From: Limnothrix sp. FACHB-406
GTDB taxonomy: Bacteria > Cyanobacteriota > Cyanobacteriia > CACIAM-69d
Assembly (NCBI RefSeq): GCF_014698235.1
Contig: NZ_JACJSP010000011.1
Span: 62,001-126,000, forward strand
Direction: 5' to 3'
Length of the DNA: 64,000 nucleotides
Numbering within the stretch: position 1 is the stretch's first letter; every line of letters starts with the position of its first letter. This document shows, piece after piece, positions 40,962 to 49,164 of this stretch. Under the pieces are notes generated by a model, which was given only the letters and a program-made list of their open reading frames with translations, made no database searches and was not told the origin of the DNA. Made by a program: the position numbers and the translations under genes.

Positions 40962-42323
40962 TTAAAGAATGCCGCGACCCGTGAGAATTTCTCGAACTTC
41001 CAGCATGGCGGAATAGGTGGGCAGAACGTAGAGGGTTTCGCCGTCGGGCAGTCGATCGAGGGCGTTTTGGATCGCCGCCTTGAGGTTGGTTTCCACCGAC
41101 AGGGTGGCGGGTCCAGCAGGTTGATCGGGATCGCTGTAGGCCAACCGCAGGGCCATGTCATAGGCTCGATCGCCACTGACCACCAGCGTGGCCCCCGTCG
41201 CCACCAGCCCTTCAGTGTCCGCATCCCAAATCCAAGACACATCGGTTCCGTCCGGTGTGCGATCGTTCAGCACCAGCAACACCGTGGGCGGAAAGGGGCG
41301 ATCGCGTGTCAGTTCCACCACCGTTCGTAGGGTTTCGTTGGTTCCCACCGGGTTTTTGGAGAGCAAAATTTGCACCAATTTTCCCTGCACCGTCAGGGAT
41401 TCCGCCCGGCCAAAAGCCGCTTGGAAATTGCGAATGGCCGCTTGAATGGGTGCTTCGCCAATGCCCAGGGCTTGGGCGGTGGTGGCGGCGGCCATGGCGT
41501 TGTATTGGTTATAGATGCCCACCAATAATTGCGGCCAGTCGCGGCTATTCAGCAACGGGCGCGATCGCGCAAAACCGCAACTGGGGCAGTGATAATCGCC
41601 CAAATGGGATAGATAAACGCCCTCATAGGTCAAAGAGTGACCACAGTTGGGGCAATAGATTGAATCAACGGCGTGGGGAATTTCCGGTAAAAAGCGTTCC
41701 GGTTCGCTGAGGCCAAAGTAGCGAACTCGGGCTAGATCTTCCCATTGGGCTTCCAGTTGTTGTCCAAAGTGGCAAAGGGTGGGGTCATCGGCGCTCAACA
41801 CGGCGATCGTGTGGGAGAGCGGGGCGATCGCCCGTTCCCAGCGGCGAGCAATCGTGTCCACCTCGCCGTAGCGATCGAGCTGGTCACGAAACAAATTCAT
41901 CGCCAACAAGATCCGCGGCCGAATTTGCGGTAGCACCTTGGGCAGGACATTTTCATCCACTTCCAAGATCGCAAAGTCCCGATCGAGCCGCCCCAGCCAA
42001 TTCGCATCCGCCAGCAAAGCCGCCGTCAGACCATTTTCCAGGTTGGCCCCTGTGGCGTTGTGGGTCACCCGATAGCCCTGGTTTTCTAAAATGCTTCGCA
42101 GCAGCAGGGCCGTGGTGGTTTTGCCGTTGGTTCCGGCCACCAAAATCGCGCCCTGTTTCACTTGAGCTGCCAACAGAGCCAAGGCATTGGGCTGAATCTT
42201 GCGAGCAATGCTGCCGGGCAACACACTCCCGGCCCCGCGCCGCAGCAACCGCACGGCTAGGGCGATCGCCCGGGCGGCCATTACTGCCGCTGCTAGTCGC
42301 AAATTGTCGATTGCGCCCGCCAT
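40962..42323 (-). CDS. murT: Lipid II isoglutaminyl synthase, ligase subunit MurT
   Basis: Mur-ligase-family ATPase that, with GatD, converts D-glutamate to D-isoglutamine in the lipid II stem peptide. The 453-residue protein has the P-loop AGTNGKTTTALLL, the VDENVLPKVLP segment, a four-cysteine zinc ribbon inserted in the central domain (YCPNCG ... YHCPSCG) that is specific to MurT, and the C-terminal DUF1727 region (LVLNDRTPDGTDVSWIWD). A hydrophobic N-terminal helix may tether it to the membrane. It heads a minus-strand run whose last gene is gatD. Confidence 0.92.
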   Translation of the reverse strand: MAGAIDNLRLAAAVMAARAIALAVRLLRRGAGSVLPGSIARKIQPNALALLAAQVKQGAILVAGTNGKTTTALLLRSILENQGYRVTHNATGANLENGLTAALLADANWLGRLDRDFAILEVDENVLPKVLPQIRPRILLAMNLFRDQLDRYGEVDTIARRWERAIAPLSHTIAVLSADDPTLCHFGQQLEAQWEDLARVRYFGLSEPERFLPEIPHAVDSIYCPNCGHSLTYEGVYLSHLGDYHCPSCGFARSRPLLNSRDWPQLLVGIYNQYNAMAAATTAQALGIGEAPIQAAIRNFQAAFGRAESLTVQGKLVQILLSKNPVGTNETLRTVVELTRDRPFPPTVLLVLNDRTPDGTDVSWIWDADTEGLVATGATLVVSGDRAYDMALRLAYSDPDQPAGPATLSVETNLKAAIQNALDRLPDGETLYVLPTYSAMLEVREILTGRGIL

Positions 42324-42454
42324 GAACCCCTGTCCGCAAAACCCCCGCTATCCTACCACCCGGCGGCTGGGCCCCCGCGCGGGAGACTGTGAACCTGAGA
42401 CGATGTTTGAAAAGCCACAATTGAGACACCACTTGCCCCAACGATCAATGCAAA

Positions 42455-42474
42455 CAAAGGTCTTAAGCCTCTTG
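42455..42474. repeat. Degenerate copy of the CAAGGGG palindrome family
   Basis: CAAAGGTCTTAAGCCTCTTG keeps the TCTTAAG centre and the flanking CAA/TTG but has lost some pairing. It overlaps the 3' end of the HEAT-GUN4 gene and continues into a CCCCCC tract. Confidence 0.5.
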
Positions 42475-43377
42475 CCCCCCAAGACTATTGGGGTTTGACC
42501 AGGGCTGCAAGATACTTTTCAAACAGTCCTTTAGGAAATCGTGACCAAAGAACGAATCTTGGCTCCAGGTGTAGTAGTAGCGACCAAACCCATAAAACCC
42601 CATTGTTGATTCGGTGTCGGGGCGATCGTACTCGGATTGAGACTCACCCCCACCGAGGGCAAAGGTACTGGGTAAGTGACCGATCGGGGCGCTGAGATCG
42701 TAGGGAATCTTAGTTCGCCGCTTAAAGTCGTAGTCCGGCACATGCCACCCATCATAGGTTTCGACTTGCCAGCCCACAGCATCCCCAAAGCAGTGACATA
42801 AATCCTGGCGGGAATAATTGAAAGGCTTACAGGTTTCTGCTGTGCAAGCATTCCATAATTGGGCTTGGATTGAAAACCCAAAGCGATCGCGACTGTAGAT
42901 CCGCCAGAGGCGATCAATCGCGACCAAACTACTCTGCGGAAAATTCTGAAGATCACTTTTTCGCAACCAGAGATTAGATCGATCGGCGATCGCCTTCATT
43001 AGGGCAATCGTTAAATCATCTGCCGCCTGCCATTGTTGCTTGGCCAGTAAGCTTTGCAACTCGTAATAGCGATCGCGATCGCTCAAGTCAGGTAATTGGA
43101 AATGCTGCCATAAGCCTTCCAATGCGATCGCTTCAGTGCAACCCAAGAGTTGCTCGATCGCCGCTTGTTGCACTAATGGATTTGGCGATTTCAAAGCACG
43201 AACCACTAAAGCAATTCCTTCTAGACCCCGCTGCATGGCAATGGTCACGGCGGAGAGTTGATCGGCTTCTGATCTACTGACAAAGCATTGCAATAGCTCT
43301 GGCAAGCCAAATAGGACGATCGCACTAGAAGCCTGGTAATTCGATTGATGCTCACTCAAAATATCACCCGCTTTCAT
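42463..43377 (-). CDS. HEAT-repeat/GUN4-domain protein
   Basis: About 304 residues. Residues about 15-95 are HEAT-like helical repeats; about 97-240 are a GUN4 domain, which in GUN4 proper binds protoporphyrin IX and Mg-protoporphyrin and stimulates Mg-chelatase. Matching segments are YYELQSLLAKQQWQAADDLT, WLRKSDLQNFPQSSLVAIDRLWRIYS and DRFGFSIQAQLW, then a GDAVGW motif. The C-terminal 60 residues (GFYGFGRYYY) are unusual. It is more likely a GUN4 paralogue than the main regulator. ATG at 43377 preferred over TTG at 43392. Confidence 0.82.
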   Translation of the reverse strand: MKAGDILSEHQSNYQASSAIVLFGLPELLQCFVSRSEADQLSAVTIAMQRGLEGIALVVRALKSPNPLVQQAAIEQLLGCTEAIALEGLWQHFQLPDLSDRDRYYELQSLLAKQQWQAADDLTIALMKAIADRSNLWLRKSDLQNFPQSSLVAIDRLWRIYSRDRFGFSIQAQLWNACTAETCKPFNYSRQDLCHCFGDAVGWQVETYDGWHVPDYDFKRRTKIPYDLSAPIGHLPSTFALGGGESQSEYDRPDTESTMGFYGFGRYYYTWSQDSFFGHDFLKDCLKSILQPWSNPNSLGGQEA

Positions 43378-43599
43378 TGAACAACTTCGCAATGATTGAT
43401 CACTTTGTCGAACTCAAATAGAGATTTTATTTTGATCTTTTTAAGAAAAATTCATAAACAGAAAATAAATAAAAAACTAATTTCAATGAATGGGAGTACA
43501 CAATTGGCCATTTTCTGAAAATATTGGCTATGCTGAGATCAGGCTAGCACAGATCATCTAGTAACCTTCCAAAATTCTGTAGCCTGCCGCAGTCAGACC

Positions 43600-44499
43600 A
43601 TGGGCAAAATCATGAATTACGATGATTCCAGACCAGATCAAGTCTGGCCAGATTCTCCCCAGTCAGTCAATAGTTATCGAAATCAAGACCTGAAAAATTT
43701 TTCCTTTCGAGGCAAAAACCTGGCTAATACAGATTTCAGTTACTCAGACCTCAGAGGATGTGACTTCTCCGATGCAGACCTAAGCAATGCTAATTTTACA
43801 GGGGTCATCACGGGCCAAACCAGTCGCCAACTGCTACGGCAACTGGGTTGTGCAGTCCTGGGGGCGATCGTTCTAATTATCATTGCTTTTGCCTGTGCTC
43901 ATCTGGTGGCTGCACTTGGTCTTGATCAAGTAGGATTTGAGCGACTAATAGGTTTTTTCTCGTTGCTCTTTTGGATATTTTCACAATCAATTCGAAATGC
44001 CATTGAAATTCGTTGGCCAGGCCTAACGCTAATCCTCAATATGGCAGCCGTCAGCCTTCTGATTATGCTGGGGTTGCTATTCAGCCTATTTAGCCTTTCA
44101 TTTACGCTAACTGGCAATGCTCTTGGGCTTTTGGCAGGGTTCACAGGATGGGCAGTTATGGGGGTTGTCGCTCCGTTACTCATTGCAGTCATTGCAGCTT
44201 TCTGGCTCCATCGTCTGATGCAGGAAATACCGGGTACTCTTTTTCGATCGGCCAACTTAACTGGAGCCAACTTCAGCAATGCTCAGTTACAAAATGCGAA
44301 TTTTTTGCGCGCAACTCTAACTGGAATTTGTGTGTTTAACTGGCAGTTAAGTTCCCAAAATTGCTGGACAGACAGTGCCTGTGAGTATCTTTTTTTAGGT
44401 GAAAATTATAGCGATCGGGAGCCAGAGCGTGCCCAGTTTACTCCCACAGCTTGGAGTCAGCACTGCGATCGCCTTGCCAAACCACATCAATCAACCTAA
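43600..44499 (+). CDS. Pentapeptide-repeat membrane protein
   Basis: About 299 residues. A block of A(D/N)LXX pentapeptide repeats (about 31-66, NLANTDFSYSDLRGCDFSDA...) is followed by four to five transmembrane helices (about 82-210) and a second short pentapeptide block (about 217-245, SANLTGANFSNAQLQNANF). Two beta-helix pieces split by a membrane domain is an odd architecture. Function unknown. The sequence is AT-richer than the core genes. It is divergent from the GUN4-domain gene. Confidence 0.75.
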   Translation: MGKIMNYDDSRPDQVWPDSPQSVNSYRNQDLKNFSFRGKNLANTDFSYSDLRGCDFSDADLSNANFTGVITGQTSRQLLRQLGCAVLGAIVLIIIAFACAHLVAALGLDQVGFERLIGFFSLLFWIFSQSIRNAIEIRWPGLTLILNMAAVSLLIMLGLLFSLFSLSFTLTGNALGLLAGFTGWAVMGVVAPLLIAVIAAFWLHRLMQEIPGTLFRSANLTGANFSNAQLQNANFLRATLTGICVFNWQLSSQNCWTDSACEYLFLGENYSDREPERAQFTPTAWSQHCDRLAKPHQST

Positions 44500-44567
44500 T
44501 GACTTCTGATGTAATTCTGAATCGAGATCGCAACTCAAGATAGCCCCAAAATTCATCATCCCTAGCC

Positions 44568-45389
44568 ATGATCGAAATTGTAGATCAAACACCCAATCGG
44601 TTACAGTTGCGCGATCGCGATTGGAATTGGCTGGGTTTAGGATTATTGGGGCTTCCTTTTGTCACCGTCGGTTTGATTGTGGGACTGGCCGTCAGCAATC
44701 GAACCACGCTCAATTGTCAGCGATTGGCAACTAATCCAAAATCAATGATCTGTCAACGAATAATTGATGGCTACTTGGGACAAAATACCCTAATAATTCG
44801 TGAACCCTTGATGCGTGCATCCGTTCGCAGAACCAGCGGCGTTGGTGTAGTTCTATATTTTTCTAAAACACCCGAACTAGAATTAGTTAACCATCGAATT
44901 ATTGTTGGTTACAAACAAGAAATCATTGCCAATAAAATCAATAACTTCATTGAGAACTCTCAGATCAAAACACTCAGCGTTGTCCAAGATGATTATCTTG
45001 AAGGATTAATGAGTGGCTTAATGTTTCTGCTCCCTGGACTATTTTTGATAATTCAAGGAGTGACTACCCCAATGCTGATTACTTGCGCATTTGACAAAAC
45101 CAGCGATCAAGTCACGATCTTCAAACAATACCTATTCAAGATTTCTAAGACTATTGAAGCGCCTCTTGGCCAAATTTCTGAAATCAAGCTCCAAGAATCA
45201 TCGCTCTTTACTAAGAAGCCTTGTTTTTATCTAAGTCTCCATGATCACTCCAATGGAAATCTAAACACTCGCATTCAGTTCCCGACTCAACTCAATCGCT
45301 CACCAATTATTATCTCTGGCTTGCATATCAATCAACACCATCTGTTAACTGTTCGTCGAACCATTCAGCAATTTCTCAATAATTCATAG
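44568..45389 (+). CDS. Membrane protein of unknown function
   Basis: A 273-residue protein that I do not recognise. Two transmembrane stretches are visible: about 23-45 (LGLGLLGLPFVTVGLIVGLAV) and about 145-170 (GLMSGLMFLLPGLFLIIQGV). The C-terminal 100 residues (TCAFDKTSDQVTIFKQYLF...) look like a beta-rich PH-like domain of the YcxB/bPH type. It follows the pentapeptide-repeat gene by 68 bases, so the two are probably co-transcribed. AT-rich with few HIP1 sites. Confidence 0.65.
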   Translation: MIEIVDQTPNRLQLRDRDWNWLGLGLLGLPFVTVGLIVGLAVSNRTTLNCQRLATNPKSMICQRIIDGYLGQNTLIIREPLMRASVRRTSGVGVVLYFSKTPELELVNHRIIVGYKQEIIANKINNFIENSQIKTLSVVQDDYLEGLMSGLMFLLPGLFLIIQGVTTPMLITCAFDKTSDQVTIFKQYLFKISKTIEAPLGQISEIKLQESSLFTKKPCFYLSLHDHSNGNLNTRIQFPTQLNRSPIIISGLHINQHHLLTVRRTIQQFLNNS

Positions 45390-45519
45390 CTCAGTCTGTG
45401 ATCAGAATCCATAACCACATGATCAGGCATTGAGTCGCGCGATCGCGTCGAGCAACCTGCTGGATTTTGCAAGATTTAGTGTTTGATAGACGGAACCCAA
45501 CTTGCTGTATGAGGACGTG

Positions 45520-46374
45520 ATGGCAAAACGCATTCCAGAACAAACGTTGAAAGCCGGTGACTACACCTGGGTCTATCGCGAGGTTGTGCCCGAGTCGCCC
45601 AACGATCGCCCGCCTGTGTTGTTGCTCCATGGGTTGGTGGCCTTTGGCTATAGCTGGCGGAAGGTGTTGCCCGCCCTGGCGGAACAGGGCTTCCGGGCGA
45701 TCGCCCCGGACTTTCCCGGCTTTGGTGCGTCCGATCGCCCCGAGCGGCTGGATTTTGCCTACACGCCCGATGCGCTGATTGGGTTGCTGGAGCAGTTTTT
45801 GGATGCGATGAATCTCGATCGCGTCTCGATCGTGGCCCAGGGATTTTTCGGCTCCCTGGGGATTCAGTACGCCCTGCGCAATCCCGATCGCGTCGAGCGG
45901 CTGGCGATTATCAACGGGCCGATTTTCCCCGAAGCCAAGCTGCCCTGGAAAATTTCCCAAATGGCGATTCCGCTGGTGGGCGATATGATGACCCAAGATC
46001 CGCTGCTGGTCGATCGGCTGTTGGAAGGTGGCGGCCCCTACCAAGTGGATGATGCGGATTTGGATGTCTATCGCCGGCCGTTCCTGACCAGTTCCGGAGC
46101 GGGGCGGGCGCTGCTGGCCGTATTGCAAAACCTGCGGCTGAAACAGACCATGCAGGAAATTACTGAAGGCCTGACCCGCTGGGAAAAACCAACCCTGGTG
46201 GCCTGGGGCACGAGCGATCCTTGGTTGCCGGTGGAAGCCGCCAAGGCCGCCGCCAAAACCATTGCGGACTGCGAGTTTGTGGAGATGAGCGAAACGGGTC
46301 ACTACGCCCAAGAGGACTGGCCAGAAAAGGTATCAGAGGCGTTGATTCCCTTTCTCCGGCGAATGGCGACTTGA
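45520..46374 (+). CDS. Alpha/beta-hydrolase fold protein, nucleophile missing
   Basis: A 284-residue alpha/beta-hydrolase-like protein. The oxyanion segment LLLHGLV, the acid region AWGTSDPWLP and the terminal histidine ETGHYAQEDWPE are in place. The nucleophile elbow, normally G-x-S-x-G, reads V-A-Q-G108-F-F-G, so the catalytic serine position holds glycine. It may be a non-catalytic or unusual hydrolase. ATG at 45520 has GAGGA four bases upstream. psbQ starts 109 bases after its stop. Confidence 0.8.
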   Translation: MAKRIPEQTLKAGDYTWVYREVVPESPNDRPPVLLLHGLVAFGYSWRKVLPALAEQGFRAIAPDFPGFGASDRPERLDFAYTPDALIGLLEQFLDAMNLDRVSIVAQGFFGSLGIQYALRNPDRVERLAIINGPIFPEAKLPWKISQMAIPLVGDMMTQDPLLVDRLLEGGGPYQVDDADLDVYRRPFLTSSGAGRALLAVLQNLRLKQTMQEITEGLTRWEKPTLVAWGTSDPWLPVEAAKAAAKTIADCEFVEMSETGHYAQEDWPEKVSEALIPFLRRMAT

Positions 46375-46409
46375 CAGGCGGGTGGGATGTCGATACATAT
46401 CGTTACAAT
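46371..46409 (+). promoter_or_regulatory. Possible psbQ promoter
   Basis: TTGACA (46371-46376) overlaps the stop codon of the upstream gene; TACATA lies 17 bases further on and TACAAT (46404-46409) 27 bases further on. Neither combination is ideal, so the call is weak. Confidence 0.3.
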
Positions 46410-46483
46410 TCAGTGATCCAACGAATGGCCCACAAGCCTGTTCCTCATTCGATTTTTCCCGCACTTTTTTTAACGAGAACCCC

Positions 46484-46924
46484 ATGATTCGACTCCGTTC
46501 GGCCCTGTTGGCCCTGGTGATGGCGGCGGCGATCGCCCTCACCGGCTTGGGCTTTGCCCCCGTTGCCCAAGCAGAAACCTACTCCAGCGCCCAAAAATCG
46601 CAAATTGAAATTTTTGTACCCGGTGTGCAAGACCTGCGCGATCGGCTGCCGGAACTGGAAAGCTACATCGAAGGTAAGCGCTGGCGTGAAATCCAAACCT
46701 TTATCCATGGCCCTCTGGGCGAGTTGCGCGAACGGTTGAGCCGGGTCAGCCGCCGCCTGAAGGGCAGCGATCGCGCCACCGCCGAAGCTGCCGCCAAGGA
46801 TCTGTTTAAACACCTAGTGGCAATGGATGAATTTGCGGGTCAGTTTGACTACAAACGCGCTGGCAATGAATATTTGGCGGCTGTCAAAGCCTTCGATCAA
46901 TTCCTGAGCGTTGTGCCGCAATAG
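46484..46924 (+). CDS. psbQ: Photosystem II protein PsbQ (CyanoQ)
   Basis: Lumenal extrinsic subunit that stabilises the oxygen-evolving side of photosystem II. The 146-residue precursor has a Sec signal peptide ending near AQA-ET (residues about 1-25), then a four-helix bundle with the family pattern YSSAQKSQIEIFVPGVQDLRDRL and LKGSDRATAEAAAKDLFKHL. Many cyanobacterial PsbQ proteins are lipoproteins with a Cys at the cleavage site; none is seen here. A strong terminator follows. Confidence 0.92.
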   Translation: MIRLRSALLALVMAAAIALTGLGFAPVAQAETYSSAQKSQIEIFVPGVQDLRDRLPELESYIEGKRWREIQTFIHGPLGELRERLSRVSRRLKGSDRATAEAAAKDLFKHLVAMDEFAGQFDYKRAGNEYLAAVKAFDQFLSVVPQ

Positions 46925-46952
46925 TTCGTTTTCGTAAACGATTCCTCAGTCA

Positions 46953-46990
46953 GCCCTTCGATCTCATTAACTTAGATCGAAGGGCGATTT
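46953..46990. terminator. Terminator between psbQ and xisI
   Basis: A perfect 12-bp stem GCCCTTCGATCT/AGATCGAAGGGC with a 9-base loop is followed by GATTTTC. It lies between convergent genes. Confidence 0.85.
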
Positions 46991-47021
46991 TCATGTTCTC
47001 TAAATCTCAAAATCTTGCAAA

Positions 47022-47357
47022 TCAAGCGATCGCATAACCCGTGTGTACGCGAACATGCTCAGGATAAAACGCTAAAACAATTTGATTTTTCGGAATTCCG
47101 GCTGCTTCTAAATTTTCGGTAATGCTGTCTTCAGTACCATCATATTGAATCCAAATTTTGTCATCGATCATTTGAATGTGGACTAGACAATCATGGATTC
47201 GTCGGTGTCCTTCCCAACCCAACATAATGAGCACAAAATTCTTGCGATCTGCATCAATGATAATTTGAGAATTCCCGTTCTCATGGACAGAAAGAGTATC
47301 AGCAGTTTGCTGCAAAACTGATTCAATAACTTGATCCAACTTAATCAATGTATCCAT
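47022..47357 (-). CDS. xisI: XisI family protein
   Basis: A 111-residue protein of the XisI family, first described as an fdxN-element excision control factor in Anabaena and now known as a multicopy partner of XisH in cyanobacteria. Hallmarks are DRKNFVLIMLGWEGHRRIHDCLVHIQMIDDKIWIQ and the ending LAFYPEHVRVHTGYA. It overlaps the xisH 3' end by 13 bases, so translation is coupled. No recombinase or fdxN element is seen. Confidence 0.92.
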   Translation of the reverse strand: MDTLIKLDQVIESVLQQTADTLSVHENGNSQIIIDADRKNFVLIMLGWEGHRRIHDCLVHIQMIDDKIWIQYDGTEDSITENLEAAGIPKNQIVLAFYPEHVRVHTGYAIA

Positions 47358-47758
47358 TTGACGATTTCCTCCGTTACTGGGTCGAAGACAATTAGGCTAA
47401 GCTGACGATTTTCAAGAAAGATTTGACCAATAGGCTCAGAAAATAAACTCCAGTAAATATCGTCGCGAACTGCCAAATATAGTGATCGTTGAATAGACTT
47501 AAATTTCATAATTCCTTGATATAAAACATATTGACCTAAGGCGGCTTCTAGATCTTTCACTGGTGATCGACTTAAAAAGCTCTTGATTTCAACTGCGATT
47601 TGTTTTCCTGCCTTGTCAGCAGTTAACAGCTTTTCAGCACCTAGGTCAATGTAAGTTGATCGTTTACCAATTTGCAAAACCAGTGGATCATCTGTAATCA
47701 CCCAACCATCTTTTTCGAGAGCGACTCGCACGGTGTTATGATAAATATCCTTAGCCAT
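47345..47758 (-). CDS. xisH: XisH family protein (endonuclease-fold)
   Basis: A 137-residue XisH protein. It starts MAKDIYHNTVRVALEKDGW, with a YIDLGAEKLL segment and AVEIKSFLSRSPVKDLEAALGQY, which supplies the D...E-x-K of a PD-(D/E)xK nuclease-like fold. XisH/XisI pairs have been proposed to behave like toxin-antitoxin or mobile accessory modules; this is not proven. The region has AT-richer sequence than its neighbours. Confidence 0.92.
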   Translation of the reverse strand: MAKDIYHNTVRVALEKDGWVITDDPLVLQIGKRSTYIDLGAEKLLTADKAGKQIAVEIKSFLSRSPVKDLEAALGQYVLYQGIMKFKSIQRSLYLAVRDDIYWSLFSEPIGQIFLENRQLSLIVFDPVTEEIVKWIH

Positions 47759-47942
47759 TTATGAATCTTTATTCTTTAAAATGTAGATAGCGATCAATTT
47801 TGCCAAGAAGTGATTTCTGAAAAGTAATTGGTGTTGATACAATACGATTTTGAGAATGAGCTTTTAGCGATGCTCACGAGTCTCTTTCCAAGGAGAACTT
47901 AATCGATATTGTGATGATAACCAGTTTTTGGGGCAGTTGAGG

Positions 47943-49070
47943 ATGTCGCGGATGAGGATTGCGATCGCGGGTGGGGGTGTGGTGGGGGCGATGATTGCTT
48001 ACGAACTGAGCGGGCAGCCGGACTGGCAAATCACGCTGATTGATCCCCAGGCGATCGCGTCGCCGTTGCCTCCCGATCGCCCCACATCCACGGGAGCCGC
48101 CCTCGGCGTTTTGATGGGGATTATTAGTAAAAAAACCAAAGGGCGAGCCTGGAATTTACGTCGCGACAGTATTCAACGCTATCCGAAACTGATTCAAGAG
48201 CTGGAAACCCTGCTCAATCGCCCCATTCCCCATAATCCAAATGGCATTTTGAAGCTGGTGTTTACGGAAGCCGATCGCCCCGGTTGGTCAGCCTTGGCGG
48301 AGCTACGAAAATCTCAGGGATTTGAGCTGGAGTTGCTGTCACCTTCAGCGGTGCTCGATCGCTTCCCGGCGGTGAATTTAGCCGCCATGGATGGGGTCGC
48401 CTTTGGGATCTTTTCGCCCCAGGATTGGCAGGTGCAACCGCTGGCCTTGACGGTGGCTTTGCGGGAGGCAGCGGTGAAACGGGGGGCAACGATCGCCCCG
48501 GCCCAGATCACGGGTGTGCAGACGGCGGGCGATCGGGTCATTAGCCTGACCACCACGGCGGGAGAGCTGGCCTGCGATCGGCTGGTGGTGGCGGCCGGGT
48601 TGGGGTCGGCGGAACTGGCCCGGGCGATCGCCCCCAATGCGGCCAAGCCCCTGAAGTTGCAGCCGGTGTTGGGTCAGGCCCAGCGGTTGCGATTGCCGCG
48701 CCCCCTGAGCGATCGCCCGGAGCCGGTGCTGACAGGCAATGACATCCACATCGTGCCCCTCGGTGGCGGGGACTATTGGGTGGGGGCGACAGTGGAGTTT
48801 CCCGCCGGGGCTGAGCCGCCGATCGCCGATGGGGCCGAGTGGGGGGCGGTGTGGCAAGGGGCGATCGACCTAGTTCCCGCCCTCGCCCAGGCGGAAATGG
48901 TCGAAACCTGGTCGGGGTTGCGGCCGCGCCCGGTGGAGCGATCGGCTCCGGTGATTGAGCCGCTGAACGCCAACAGTTGGCTGGCGACCGGCCACTATCG
49001 CAACGGCGTGTTGCTGGCTCCGGCGACGGCCCAATTGATCCGCGAGGCGATCGCCCAAACCAGCCCCTAA
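47943..49070 (+). CDS. FAD-dependent oxidoreductase (DAO family)
   Basis: A 375-residue flavoprotein of the D-amino-acid/glycine oxidase family. The N-terminal Rossmann motif is IAIAGGGVVGAMIAYELS; the second FAD segment LVVAAGLGSAELARAI and the C-terminal GLRPRPVERSAPVIE and TGHYRNGVLLAPATAQLI are typical. It resembles ThiO/glycine oxidase-like enzymes, but the substrate cannot be told from sequence. Start ATG 47943 (or 47952). Rich in HIP1 sites, unlike the neighbouring xisHI. Confidence 0.88.
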   Translation: MSRMRIAIAGGGVVGAMIAYELSGQPDWQITLIDPQAIASPLPPDRPTSTGAALGVLMGIISKKTKGRAWNLRRDSIQRYPKLIQELETLLNRPIPHNPNGILKLVFTEADRPGWSALAELRKSQGFELELLSPSAVLDRFPAVNLAAMDGVAFGIFSPQDWQVQPLALTVALREAAVKRGATIAPAQITGVQTAGDRVISLTTTAGELACDRLVVAAGLGSAELARAIAPNAAKPLKLQPVLGQAQRLRLPRPLSDRPEPVLTGNDIHIVPLGGGDYWVGATVEFPAGAEPPIADGAEWGAVWQGAIDLVPALAQAEMVETWSGLRPRPVERSAPVIEPLNANSWLATGHYRNGVLLAPATAQLIREAIAQTSP

Positions 49071-49164
49071 ACCGGACGGGTAGGGAAATCCGAAATTTCA
49101 GATCACGGGGCGATCGCGCTAGCCTAGGGCCGTCCCAATTCCCTACACCAACCAGCCGTTTCCT

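Noticed and set aside
45391-46311. A 306-codon open frame antisense to the alpha/beta-hydrolase gene
   Set aside because: The plus-strand frame has clear hydrolase-fold sequence and a ribosome-binding site; the antisense frame has neither.
47022-47758. fdxN excision element
   Set aside because: Only xisH and xisI are present; no site-specific recombinase or nif gene is in the window.
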